DNA from: JAIVGV01 sp036389335
Lineage (GTDB): Bacteria; Acidobacteriota; Blastocatellia; Pyrinomonadales; Pyrinomonadaceae
DNA length: 64,000 nt
Direction of reading: 5' to 3'
Assembly (NCBI GenBank): GCA_036389335.1
Contig: DASVQC010000089.1
Location: 1-64,000, forward strand
Positions 15,854 to 24,790 of this stretch are shown piece by piece. Both the position numbers and the translations under genes were made by a program. Position 1 is the first letter of the stretch; each line of letters begins with the position of its first letter. The notes under the pieces were generated by a model. That model made no database searches and was not told the origin of the DNA. It was given only the letters and a program-made list of their open reading frames with translations.

Positions 15854-16651
15854 ATGAAGACAATAGCCATCGCGAACCAGAAGGGCGGCGTCGGCAAGTC
15901 TACTTCCGCCGCGGTGCTCGCCACCGAGTTGGCGTTGCGCGAGTACGAAACCCTGCTCATCGACGCCGACCCGCAGGCGAACGCGACGCAGATTTTCCTC
16001 GACGCGGAGTCCGTCCAAGTCTCCCTCGCCGACGTGATCATCGGCGAGGGCAAACCCATCGCCGAGCGGCGCATGACGACGGAAGTTCCCCACCTTGACA
16101 TCGTCCCCGCCACGCTCGCTCTCGCCAACTTCGACCGGGAGCCTGCGCTCTCGGTCACGAAACTGCGCATCGCCCTTCGCGACCTCGGCGGCGACGCCTA
16201 CGACTTCTGCATCATTGACACGCCGCCCAACTTCGGGTTGCTGCTGACCGCCGCGCTGACGGCGGCGACACACGTCCTGATCCCCGTCCAAGCCGCGCCC
16301 TTCGCCCTCTCCGGCTTGAACGACCTGCTTCAGATGATCGAGAAGGCTCGGGAACTGAACGAGCACCTCGCTATCCTCGGCGCGTTCTGCACGATTTACG
16401 ACACCCGCACGTCGGTCGCCGGGGCTTCCTTCAAGGCGCTTACCGAGATGTTACCCGATAAAACTTTCGAGCAGATCATCCACCGCGCGACCAAGCTGGA
16501 AGAGTCCCCTTCCATGCATCAGCCGATCCAACTCTACGCGCCGAACTCGCGCGGCGCGGAACAGTACGCCGCCCTCGCCGACGAGATTCTCGCCCGGCTC
16601 GGCGTCTCGGCGAAGAACGCCCCGCTGAAAGTCGTGAAAGGTAACAAATGA
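15854..16651 (+). CDS. parA: ParA-family partition ATPase
   Basis: The 265-residue ParA/Soj-like ATPase has a deviant Walker A KGGVGKST with the signature lysine at the N-terminus (about residues 10-17), switch I DADPQAN (about 38-44) and Walker B-like FCIIDTPPNFG (about 118-128). Length is normal for small ParA proteins without an HTH. It segregates plasmids or positions cargo on the nucleoid. No ParB is encoded next to it; the following gene overlaps by ATGA and is a replication-initiator-like protein. This pairing argues for a plasmid-derived replicon. Confidence 0.9.
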   Translation: MKTIAIANQKGGVGKSTSAAVLATELALREYETLLIDADPQANATQIFLDAESVQVSLADVIIGEGKPIAERRMTTEVPHLDIVPATLALANFDREPALSVTKLRIALRDLGGDAYDFCIIDTPPNFGLLLTAALTAATHVLIPVQAAPFALSGLNDLLQMIEKARELNEHLAILGAFCTIYDTRTSVAGASFKALTEMLPDKTFEQIIHRATKLEESPSMHQPIQLYAPNSRGAEQYAALADEILARLGVSAKNAPLKVVKGNK

Positions 16652-17745
16652 TGAGTCCCAAAAAGAGCAAGCTCAAGATCGAGCGGCGTAAGCCCGGATT
16701 GATCATCACGCCGCCCCCTGCGCGCCCGGTAGACGATTCGGTATTTAACCCTTTCCGTGAGGCTAAAGAGGCCGAGCGAGAAAAGGTCTCACCCCCCGAA
16801 CGTACCCCACCCACCCCACCCACCGAAGCCACCCCACCCACCGCACGTACGTCACCCACGCCACCCACCTCGATTGCTCCGGCGCGTGATTTCACTAGGG
16901 TCGCCAATTCAATAGTGCGAGAGGCGGTCGCGGGCGGCTATTTTACCGGCAAGTCCAAGCAGCTCTACGACTGTCTCTACACGCTGACGCGCGGCGCGAT
17001 TGTTCCCAAGCGCAGCGTGGTGATCCCAAAACCAGAACTTATGAAGAGAGCGGGTATAGGTTCCGAGCGGACTCTATTGAAGAATGTCGCACATCTGAAG
17101 GGGATTGGCCTTATCGAAGTAAATTATACGGACGGGAAACACGGCGGGAACGAGTACACAGTGCATATGCCGGAAGAGGTTGGTCTACGGGCGCACCCCA
17201 CGCCACGTACCCCACCCACCCCACCCACGTCAGACACCCCACGCCACGCACCGCCGAAACTACCCTCCGTACCCCCCGTCGAAAGTGGCGTGGGTGGCGT
17301 GGGTTTAGAGTCTTTAGAATCAACCACTTCTGATACTCACCAGACTTTAATACCAGACAAAAACAGATCTGATGATGAGGTTGCACCCGCGCGCCTGCGC
17401 GAATTAGAGCTGGAGTTGACGGGCAAAAGCTCTGGCAACGCCGCGCAATGGGGCGAACTCTTCGACGTGCTGGCCGCCGAATTGCGAATCGCCGCCGGGC
17501 GCACCACAGTATCAAGCGTACCAGCATTCCTGGCAGAGCACCTGCGCCGACGCCTCTGGAAACTAGACAAAAAGCAGGCTCAAGCCGAAGGGAAAGAATT
17601 GCCGGATCAGGTCACGTCAGGGCCAAACAAGCAGAGCGTCGAGTGCCCCGATTGTGGCGGCTCAGGCTGGTGGTACCCAGACGGCCCCGAGCGGGGTGTC
17701 ATGAAATGCACGCACAAGAATGCTGTAAATCTTCAGAAATCTTAA
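16648..17745 (+). CDS. Winged-helix replication-initiator-like protein with PPTPPT linkers
   Basis: The 365-residue protein has a disordered N-terminus with PPTPPT repeats (about 50-75), a winged-helix region (about 85-175: KSKQLYDCLYTLTRG, then GIGSERTLLKNVAHLKGIGL), a second PPTPPT linker (about 180-225), a helical region (about 250-320) and a C-terminal CPDCGGSGWWYPDG zinc-ribbon-like end with a later Cys. The domain order and the location of repeats in disordered linkers resemble plasmid initiators whose origin lies inside the rep gene. It overlaps parA by 4 bases (ATGA). I infer a replication or DNA-binding role; no catalytic motif is seen and no family could be confirmed. Confidence 0.6.
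   Translation: MMSPKKSKLKIERRKPGLIITPPPARPVDDSVFNPFREAKEAEREKVSPPERTPPTPPTEATPPTARTSPTPPTSIAPARDFTRVANSIVREAVAGGYFTGKSKQLYDCLYTLTRGAIVPKRSVVIPKPELMKRAGIGSERTLLKNVAHLKGIGLIEVNYTDGKHGGNEYTVHMPEEVGLRAHPTPRTPPTPPTSDTPRHAPPKLPSVPPVESGVGGVGLESLESTTSDTHQTLIPDKNRSDDEVAPARLRELELELTGKSSGNAAQWGELFDVLAAELRIAAGRTTVSSVPAFLAEHLRRRLWKLDKKQAQAEGKELPDQVTSGPNKQSVECPDCGGSGWWYPDGPERGVMKCTHKNAVNLQKS
16801..17303. repeat. CCCACC/CCCACGCCAC repeat clusters inside the initiator-like gene
   Basis: Three clusters are visible: 16801-16869 and 17192-17250 with many direct CCACCCACC and CCCACGCCAC units, and 17285-17303 with the same motif inverted (GTGGCGTGGGTGGCGTGGG). They encode the disordered PPTPPT linkers in the first two cases. 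The opposite strand has G-runs that could form G-quadruplexes. Conserved DNA repeats within a rep-like coding region are what an internal origin (iterons) would look like. Confidence 0.75.
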
Positions 17746-18445
17746 CTAAATGTAAACCACCAGGGTAAGGTGAGGCACTATAAACCTTGAGGGTTACGTT
17801 GTTTGGGAGGGACTTGAGGAGGTTTTAAAGTCTTCGGATATTTTACTAAACGGCGGCTTACATCTTCTGTTTGAGCGCCTGCGTCTTGCGCCGCTGAATT
17901 CTCCCCACGATATCCATCACGGGCTCGCTCGCCTTCAACAGTTCATCGATCTCGTCGTCAGTCACATCGCCCCGCCCAATTTCCTTGAAAGCGAAGCCGA
18001 GCTGCTTTAACTGGTCTCAGAATAGATGGGTCGGGCCACAGGGGGCGAAGTCCTCAAAATCCTCCCATTCTTGTGAGTTATCTGCATTTCGCGCCGAATC
18101 GGCGGATTCGGATGCCGCATCCGGTTCAGTTTGCGTAGCGCCGAGCAGTTCATTCACACGCTGGTGGAGCCGCTCGCCCGTCGCCTTGGCGTTGAGGTGT
18201 GAGGCGAGAAGAGCGGCCCGCGTGCGCCTCGCCTCTGCGGATGTTAAGCCAGTCTTGCGTCTGCCGTCCGCTATAAATCTTCAGAACTTTTACTAAACTA
18301 GCGGATTTATTGAGGGTGGCAGCATGGAAGGGGAGTGTCCCTATTTTCAAACACATTGATGCTAAGTAGGTCGCTCGGCAAGTTCTCACACTTTATACTA
18401 AACAGAGGGTCATCCGAAGGCGATATTTGCAGAGTTTTACTAAAC
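17726..18445 (+). repeat. Five dispersed direct repeats with core TTTTACTAAAC
   Basis: Related copies end at ACTAAA(C) 17745-17750, 17845-17851, 18292-18298, 18397-18403 and 18439-18445, all in the same orientation. The first and third also share TAAATCTTCAGAA just upstream of the core; the second has the variant GTCTTCGGA. Copies 2 and 3 bracket a degraded minus-strand gene. They may be iterons, recombinase recognition sites or operators; spacing (100, 447, 105, 42 bp) is too irregular for a classical iteron array. Confidence 0.7.
17858..18280 (-). pseudogene. Minus-strand coding remnant with in-frame TGA and no start codon
   Basis: Read on the minus strand, a single frame runs from 18280 to TAA at 17858, interrupted once by TGA at 18017-18019. 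The upstream part reads GRRKTGLTSAEARRTRAALL, then HLNAKATGERLHQRVNEL, and the downstream part reads LKQLGFAFKEIGRGD, then TDDEIDELLKASEPVMDIVG. Both parts look like real helical protein. No ATG or GTG start is found before the first part; a stop lies at 18281 within a TTTTACTAAAC repeat. It seems a truncated, inactivated gene of the island. Selenocysteine at the TGA is unlikely: there is no redox motif. Confidence 0.55.
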
Positions 18446-18537
18446 GGAAATTTTTAACTCCGAGGTAGGTCGAGCCGTAAGTTCATAATATCCCTTCCTT
18501 TAGACAGAATTAATCGGTGTATATGGCCTTTGGCCAC

Positions 18538-18558
18538 ATGGCTCACAAAATGAGCCAT
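18538..18558. terminator. Terminator-like hairpin in the island's AT-rich gap
   Basis: ATGGCTCA (18538-18545) and TGAGCCAT (18551-18558) form a perfect 8-bp stem around CAAAA, followed by AAAAAT. It lies in the AT-rich, apparently non-coding stretch 18300-18800 between the ACTAAAC repeats and the recombinase. Nothing else gene-like is seen in that stretch. Confidence 0.5.
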
Positions 18559-18803
18559 AAAAATCTCCGCTGAATGTCCCACCCTTACCTTACAACCGCT
18601 TCTTCCGAATGTGGTTTCATGAAGTTTCACGCCGAAATAAGTTTTTGAATCGTAAGGACTATTTTTAACGGCGTTTATGGTTCGTTGCCGAATTTCCGGT
18701 AATCAACGTTTCCGGCAATATTCGATTGACATAGGAAAAGGTGAAGGGCATCATATAGCTCGATTTTCGTCGTAGAAACCCTTCTAGGGAATCGCACTGC
18801 CCG

Positions 18804-19775
18804 ATGCCTTCCGAGACGCCAGCCGTTACGAGCCGCGATGCCGGGGCAGGTTTGACCCTGCGCTTCGACCCTCGGACGGCGATCCCGTTCTGCGAGAAGT
18901 CGGTCTCCGAGGAGACGCGCCGAGCGTATCGTCGCGTCGTCAAAGAGTTCTTCCACTTCGTCGGCGGAGAACATCCGAGTCTCGTTACCCCCGATCACGT
19001 GCTTCGCTGGCGCGAGTCGCTGAAAAATCGGAAGAGGAGATCGGCGACGATCTCCTTCAAGCTCTCGGTGGTGCGCTCCTTCTTCGAGTACCTGCGGGCG
19101 GGCGGGCACGTCCAACTCAACCCTGCGGCGACGAAGGTGGTTTCGCCCCCCGCAGTCTCTGACGAGATGAAGGGGAGGGCGCTGACGGCCAAGGAGGTCA
19201 GGTACTTACTTTCGGGACCGAACCGGGAGACGGCAGAGGGGGCGAGGGACTACGCGCTGATGCTCGTGATGCTCAAGCTCGGGGTGCGCGTCTCGGAGGC
19301 GTGCAGCTTACGCGCCTCGTCTGTCCACTGGAGCCACGGCAGGTGGGTCGTCAAGTTCAAGGTCAAGGGCGGGCGGGAGCGCACCCTGCCGCTGCCGCAG
19401 GAGGTGAGGAAGGCGATAGATGAGTACTTGAAGCTGGACGCGAAGCGGAGGAAGAACCTCAAGAGCGACGGGGCTGAGGCGTACCTGTTCCAGCCGCACA
19501 CGAACTACCGGACGCTTCAGTTCGACAAGGCGCTCTCGACGCGGATGGCGTGGAACGTGGTGAGGAAGTGGGGCGAGTTCACGGGGGTGGGGAAACTCTC
19601 GCCGCACGACCTGCGGAGGACGGCGATCACGAAGGCGCTGGATCAGGGACTCTCCTACCGGCAGGTGCAGATGATGTCGGGGCACAAAGACCCGAAGACG
19701 GTGATGAGGTACGACCACGGGAGGGAGAACCTGGAGCAGAATGCTGTCAACTTTATCAGCTACGGCGATGACTGA
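18804..19775 (+). CDS. Tyrosine recombinase (XerC/XerD-type integrase)
   Basis: The 323-residue protein has an N-terminal SAM-like core-binding domain (about 25-110) and a complete catalytic domain: Arg162 (GVRVSEACSL), the beta-hairpin Lys in KGGRERTLPLP, His268 and Arg271 (HDLRRT), His294 (SGHKDPKT) and the nucleophile Tyr303 (VMRYDH). Length matches Xer-like recombinases. It lies at the right end of the ParA/HigBA island beside broken genes, so it is the probable integrase of the island; an att site was not identified. The first 20 residues are poorly conserved, so the ATG at 18804 is tentative. Confidence 0.9.
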   Translation: MPSETPAVTSRDAGAGLTLRFDPRTAIPFCEKSVSEETRRAYRRVVKEFFHFVGGEHPSLVTPDHVLRWRESLKNRKRRSATISFKLSVVRSFFEYLRAGGHVQLNPAATKVVSPPAVSDEMKGRALTAKEVRYLLSGPNRETAEGARDYALMLVMLKLGVRVSEACSLRASSVHWSHGRWVVKFKVKGGRERTLPLPQEVRKAIDEYLKLDAKRRKNLKSDGAEAYLFQPHTNYRTLQFDKALSTRMAWNVVRKWGEFTGVGKLSPHDLRRTAITKALDQGLSYRQVQMMSGHKDPKTVMRYDHGRENLEQNAVNFISYGDD

Positions 19776-20698
19776 CCTGTGAATTCCGTCTTGTTAGGGC
19801 TTAATGGGAAGTGAATTCGACCGTCAACCCAGAACCGTAAAACCCTGTCGGACTGGTAGCAACCTAGGTCGGGCCTCCTGCCTTCTGCGGGCTTAAAATT
19901 ATCCAGACCTCTTAAATCAGGCGGAAGTATGATCCCGTGGCCTCTTGCCAGACTACCGTCGCTCAGACGAAGGTCATCACCACCTGTCCCCGAAAGTTTG
20001 CCGCCAATCTGCCGGAATACCGGATCAGCGTCGATACTTTCCTTTTCAGTCTGTCTGAATGAGCGGTCGCTCCTCAACTGTCTGAGGTTGTCGAAGGATT
20101 GAGCGGTTCCCTCCACTAGAAAGAGACTTTTTTTAGCTTTGCTTTTTCTGAAATAGCAATTGCCAGCGGTCTCCCGGAAAGGTGGGCGGTGGAATGAGCG
20201 TGATCAGTTTGTTGTCGCTGGAGTCTGGGTCTAGGGCGATAAAGATGTTGTTGAAGGAACGCCTCGGCTTCGAACCCTGCTTAATGTTACGGAAGTGAGT
20301 GTAGTAAGCCTGCTTATGTGGCCCGAACACCGGGCAAGTGTTTTGAAACAAATCAAGCGGGCCTTCCGCTGTCTCTCCGTCTTTAAAGAACTGTCCGTGG
20401 CGGAATACGGTCTGATCACCTACATGCTCGAGGCGGTGGTCTGCGGTCGGCTGGCGCAGATCGAACAGGTTGCGGTAGATAAAAGCTTTCCCGCTCGTTT
20501 TCTTGCCCGCGTAACTGATTTCCCACTCGTCGAGCGGGAAAGCTTGACGCGTATGATGCGTTCGATGTCGTAGCCTTCAGGGTGCGGGTGAGAATGTGCG
20601 ACGCCGAGACTCGCGCCCCCGAACGCTTCGACGGGGCGGCTGATTTCGCGCGCCGGCCAGTGCCGACGTTCGTAAACAACCTTAGCGCGCCGGTAAAT
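19760..20698 (-). pseudogene. Degraded right-handed beta-helix secreted protein gene (multiple frameshifts)
   Basis: Minus-strand coding sense runs continuously through three frames. Segment 1 (from 20698) includes YERRHWPAREISRPVEAFGG and HPHPEGYDIERIIR. A frameshift near 20545 leads to FPLDEWEISYAGKKTSGKAF, RHGQFFKDGETAEGPLDLF and RSFNNIFIALDPDSSDNKLI. A second shift in A-runs near 20130-20150 leads to ESIDADPVFRQIGG and a C-terminal DLRGLDNFKPAEGRRPDLGC. The last piece is the typical end of secreted parallel beta-helix proteins (SPA-x-G...RPDxGxYE type). The 5' end is missing. It ends inside the recombinase gene on the other strand. Confidence 0.65.
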
Positions 20699-20752
20699 TT
20701 AATTCTGTTGTAAGCGGCACGGGCGAAATACTATCGTGTCGTATAGCGCCTT

Positions 20753-20790
20753 CGCCGCGATTTGTTTATGAGGATTTGTCAATCGCGGCG
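20753..20790. repeat. Inverted repeat CGCCGCGATT / AATCGCGGCG
   Basis: Positions 20753-20762 and 20781-20790 are perfect 10-base reverse complements with an 18-base spacer. The element separates the beta-helix pseudogene from the TPR remnant, at what may be the right junction of a rearrangement. It could be a terminator relic, a recombination site or chance. Confidence 0.5.
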
Positions 20791-20893
20791 ACACCTAAAA
20801 TAATGAGAATCTTCTGCGCGCGCGACGCGCAGGATCGCCGCGGCCTGAGAATTCTGCCCGGTCGTCGCGCCCGGAGGGAGCACGCCGCGCTAA

Positions 20894-21160
20894 GACGTTC
20901 ACACCTGCGACTTGCTCACGTGGTGCCTGTTCAAGAAGGGGCGCGCCGCCGAGGCGAAGTCGGCGATGGGCGAAGCCATGCGGCCCGGCACGCGCGACTC
21001 GCGTCTTTACTACCACGCCGGGATGATCTATAACGCGCTCGGCGACTGCCGCCGGGCGGTGGAGTATCTGAAGACGGCGGTCGCCGCCGACGCTTCCTTC
21101 CCGGTGTTACAAGCCGACGCCGCGAGGCACGTACTGTCTTCCATCAAAGCCGACGGATGA
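20894..21160 (+). pseudogene. 3' fragment of a TPR-repeat gene
   Basis: Following a TAA at 20891, the frame encodes about 88 residues of TPR-like sequence: LLTWCLFKKGRAAEAKSAMG, then LYYHAGMIYNALGDCRRAVE, then YLKTAVAADASFPVLQ, ending at TGA 21158-21160. No ATG is present; TTG 20912 is the only plausible start. It looks like the C-terminal part of a longer TPR protein whose 5' end was lost. In similar bacteria, as I recall, such TPR genes precede HPLGN-type nickel transporter genes, consistent with the transporter 80 bases downstream. Confidence 0.6.
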
Positions 21161-21239
21161 GATTTACGGACGACGGGCGGCGCTTGCGTCTACGCCACGG
21201 TTCGACGTTGTACCCGACGCGCCCCCGACGAAAACATAA

Positions 21240-22496
21240 ATGAGCAACACCCCGCCCCTCGCAGTAACGATCCGCCGCGCCCTCGTCGTCGGCGTCACGT
21301 CGGTCGTCTGGCTCGCGTGCGCGGCGGGGCAGGCTGCGGCGCACCCGCTAGGCAGCTTTTCGATCAACCGCTTCGCCCGCGTCGAGATCGGCGGCGAGCG
21401 CCTGCGCGTCCGCCGCGTCCTCGACATGGCGAAGCTTCCCACCTTCGAGCAGTCTCAGGAGATCGACGCGGACGGCGACGGCAGGCTCTCGGCGTCGGAA
21501 CTCGACCTCTTCGTCGAACGCGCCGCCGCGCGCTGCGCCGCCGGTCTTATCGTAACTGCCGACGGCGCGGGCGTGCCGCTCACGGTCGCGGGCGGGCGCG
21601 CGACGCTCAACAAGGGCGCGAGCGGTCTGCCCGCCGTGCGCGTCGCGTGCGTCGGGGCGGCGCTGTGCTACGAGTCTCTGGCGCAGGGCGGCTTCCACTT
21701 GTCATCGCTCGTCGCGTCATACGGCGCGCACGCGGGCGCGGGGGCCGCTCCGCAACTCCAATCTCTCGGCGTGCTGGCGGTGCTCGGTCTGGGGCTCGTC
21801 TTCGGGCTCAAGCACGCGACGGAGGCCGATCACGTCGTCGCCGTCTCCGCAATCGTCAGCGAGCACCGCAGCCTCCGGCGCGCCGCGCTGGTCGGCGGCC
21901 TGTGGGGCGCGGGGCACACGGCTTCGCTCATCGCGGTCGGGGCGGTCGTGCTCGCGCTAAGGGTGGCCGTCCCGGCGCGCACCGCCGGGTGGCTCGAATT
22001 CTGCGTCGCGCTAATGATCATCGGGCTCGGGGCGAACGCCCTCGTGCGCGCACTGCGCGGTCGCACGCGGGTGCACCTACACCGCCACCGGCACGACAGC
22101 TCGGCGCACACGCACGTACACTTCCACGAGGGGGAAGGCGCGCACGCCGCGCACGCCGCGGGGCACACGCACGCCGTCACCCGCGTCGGCGTCAAGCCCC
22201 TGCTCGTCGGCGCGATGCACGGCCTCGCCGGGTCTGCCGCGCTGACGCTGCTCGTCTTGACGCAACTCAACTCGTTCGCCCTCGGGATGCTCTACCTTGC
22301 CGTCTTCGGCGTCGGCTCGGTCGGCGGGATGCTGTTGATGTCGGGCCTGATCGGGCTGCCCTTCGCCTTAAGCGCGCGCCGCTTCTCGCGCTTCAACTAC
22401 GGATTGCAGACGCTCGCCGGGGCGACGAGCATCGCCTTCGGGCTGTGGTACGCCTACCAAGCCGGCGTCAGCGTCTCTTACTTCGCGGTTCAGTGA
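21240..22496 (+). CDS. NicO/HupE-like nickel-cobalt transporter with short EF-hand-containing periplasmic domain
   Basis: The 418-residue protein has a signal/TM segment ending at AAAHPLGSFSINRF, the mark of the periplasmic domain of NicO-type exporters, an EF-hand-like DADGDGRLSASEL (about 78-90), then six helices starting near residue 174. The first helix pair contains HATEADH, the HX4DH Ni/Co motif. A His-rich cytoplasmic loop (HLHRHRHDSSAHTHVHFHEG, about 280-300) follows. The periplasmic part stops soon after GASGLPAVRV, and the join to the membrane part is abrupt, so a fusion by deletion is possible. It should move Ni2+ or Co2+ across the inner membrane. No good ribosome site precedes the ATG. 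Confidence 0.8.
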   Translation: MSNTPPLAVTIRRALVVGVTSVVWLACAAGQAAAHPLGSFSINRFARVEIGGERLRVRRVLDMAKLPTFEQSQEIDADGDGRLSASELDLFVERAAARCAAGLIVTADGAGVPLTVAGGRATLNKGASGLPAVRVACVGAALCYESLAQGGFHLSSLVASYGAHAGAGAAPQLQSLGVLAVLGLGLVFGLKHATEADHVVAVSAIVSEHRSLRRAALVGGLWGAGHTASLIAVGAVVLALRVAVPARTAGWLEFCVALMIIGLGANALVRALRGRTRVHLHRHRHDSSAHTHVHFHEGEGAHAAHAAGHTHAVTRVGVKPLLVGAMHGLAGSAALTLLVLTQLNSFALGMLYLAVFGVGSVGGMLLMSGLIGLPFALSARRFSRFNYGLQTLAGATSIAFGLWYAYQAGVSVSYFAVQ

Positions 22497-22549
22497 GCCG
22501 CGCCGGCAGGGCCGGGGCGGGGGAGCGCGGCGCGCAAATGGCGGCGCGC

Positions 22550-22584
22550 GGCTTCGCCTACTCATCGAATGAGTAGGCGAAGCC
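22550..22584. terminator. Perfect 16-bp hairpin between convergent genes
   Basis: GGCTTCGCCTACTCAT (22550-22565) and its exact complement (22569-22584) flank a 3-base loop. It lies between the converging Ni/Co transporter and dienelactone-hydrolase genes and probably terminates transcription from both sides. No clear T-run follows. Confidence 0.7.
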
Positions 22585-22619
22585 GGCGATTGACTTGAAC
22601 GGGAAACTCTCGGCGGGCG

Positions 22620-23507
<888 letters not shown>

Positions 23508-23940
23508 TCTTTCTCCTTGGGCGAGACTGGGCGGGGTCGGAGTTGACTCTCACGCCCCGCCGGTTAATCCGGAAGGCCGCCGGGCTCGTGATCCCGACCG
23601 GGAAGGGCGGCGTTGCAAGAATAGCTACTCAAGTATTATTCCCGCCCCGAGTTCTCTCAAGCCGGCCCGGCAGGTCTCTCCGTGAATCATAAACCCTCGC
23701 CTTTCAAATGGCGACACGACGCCCCTGACGGGTGGTGGCCTAATTTAACGGTCGGCTATTGCAACGTCGCCGCGGGAGGCGTATAAGGCCCCGGCAGGTC
23801 GGTCGTCTCGTCAGTACGTCAGGCGCAAAGAGCACTGTAGGGGGAACGTCCCCGGTACAGTTCACCGGAATCCGTCGCGGCAGGCACAGCCCGGCGGGTT
23901 TTTCATTTCCGGCGCTCGCCTTCTGTAAGGGGGAGCAGAC
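23508..23940. other. Divergent promoter region between two hydrolase genes
   Basis: No gene is seen in these 433 bases. They should hold the divergent promoters for the dienelactone hydrolase (minus) and the alpha/beta hydrolase (plus). No convincing -35/-10 pair, operator or riboswitch was recognised by eye. Confidence 0.5.
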
Positions 23941-24771
23941 ATGAGTCAGGACACCCGGCAAGAACACGTCTCGAAGAGAACCGTGGTCTACCGCATCCCC
24001 GGCATGGACGAAGTGAGAGTCAGCCGTGACGTCGAATACCGCGCGACCGGCGCGGGCGCGCTCACCGCGGACATCTACTACCCGCCCGGCTACGGCGGCG
24101 CGGCGCGGATGCCCGCCGTCGTCTTCGTGATCGGGTATCCCGACTCGGGGGCGGAGGCGAGGCTCGGTTGCAAGTTCAAAGAGATGGGGGCGTACACCTC
24201 TTGGGGGCGCTTGGCGGCGGCGTCCGGGCTGGTGGCAATCACCTACACGAATCGAGAACCGGCGACTGATATTCACGCCCTCCTGCAACATCTAAGGCAG
24301 AACGCGGCGCGGTTGGGCATTGACGAGAACCGGATCGGCGTGTGGGCCTGCTCCGGCAACGTCCCGCTTGCGCTATCGGTTCTGACGGGGGAAGCTAATG
24401 ACTACGTGAAGTGTGCCGTCTTGTGCTACGGATTCATGCTCGACCTCGACGGGTCTGCTATCGTCGCCGAGGCAGCCGAGCGGTGGGGGTTCGTCAACCC
24501 GCGCGCGGGGAGATCGGTTAACGATCTGCCGCCCCGCCTGCCGCTCTTCATCGCGAGGGCCGGGCGAGATCAGATGCCTCGCCTGAACGAAACGATTGAT
24601 CGTTTCCTGCTTCACGCGGTGACGCGCGATCTGCCCGTCACGTTCGTGAATCATCGAGCGGCCCCGCACGCCTTTGACCTGTTTGACGACGGCGAGACCT
24701 CGCGCGAGCTGATCAGGCAAATTCTGGCGTTCATGCGGTTTCATCTGTCGGCAGCGCCCGCCGGAGGTTGA
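23941..24771 (+). CDS. Alpha/beta hydrolase (acyl-esterase / DLH-like)
   Basis: The 276-residue protein has an alpha/beta-hydrolase fold: the oxyanion region AVVFVIGYPDSG, the nucleophile elbow GVWACSGNVPLAL, the acid ARAGRDQMPRLN and the His HRAAPHAFDLF. There is no signal peptide, so it is cytoplasmic. GGGGGAG 5 bases before the ATG is a strong ribosome site. The stop lies 19 bases before the MOSC gene, suggesting a two-gene operon. Substrate unknown. Confidence 0.82.
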   Translation: MSQDTRQEHVSKRTVVYRIPGMDEVRVSRDVEYRATGAGALTADIYYPPGYGGAARMPAVVFVIGYPDSGAEARLGCKFKEMGAYTSWGRLAAASGLVAITYTNREPATDIHALLQHLRQNAARLGIDENRIGVWACSGNVPLALSVLTGEANDYVKCAVLCYGFMLDLDGSAIVAEAAERWGFVNPRAGRSVNDLPPRLPLFIARAGRDQMPRLNETIDRFLLHAVTRDLPVTFVNHRAAPHAFDLFDDGETSRELIRQILAFMRFHLSAAPAGG

Positions 24772-24790
24772 TCGGCGGTGGGGGTGAGTC

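Noticed and set aside
18017..18019. In-frame TGA of the island pseudogene as a second selenocysteine codon
   Set aside because: There is no Cys-x-x-Cys or other redox context, no start codon, and no hairpin seen right after it; decay is simpler.
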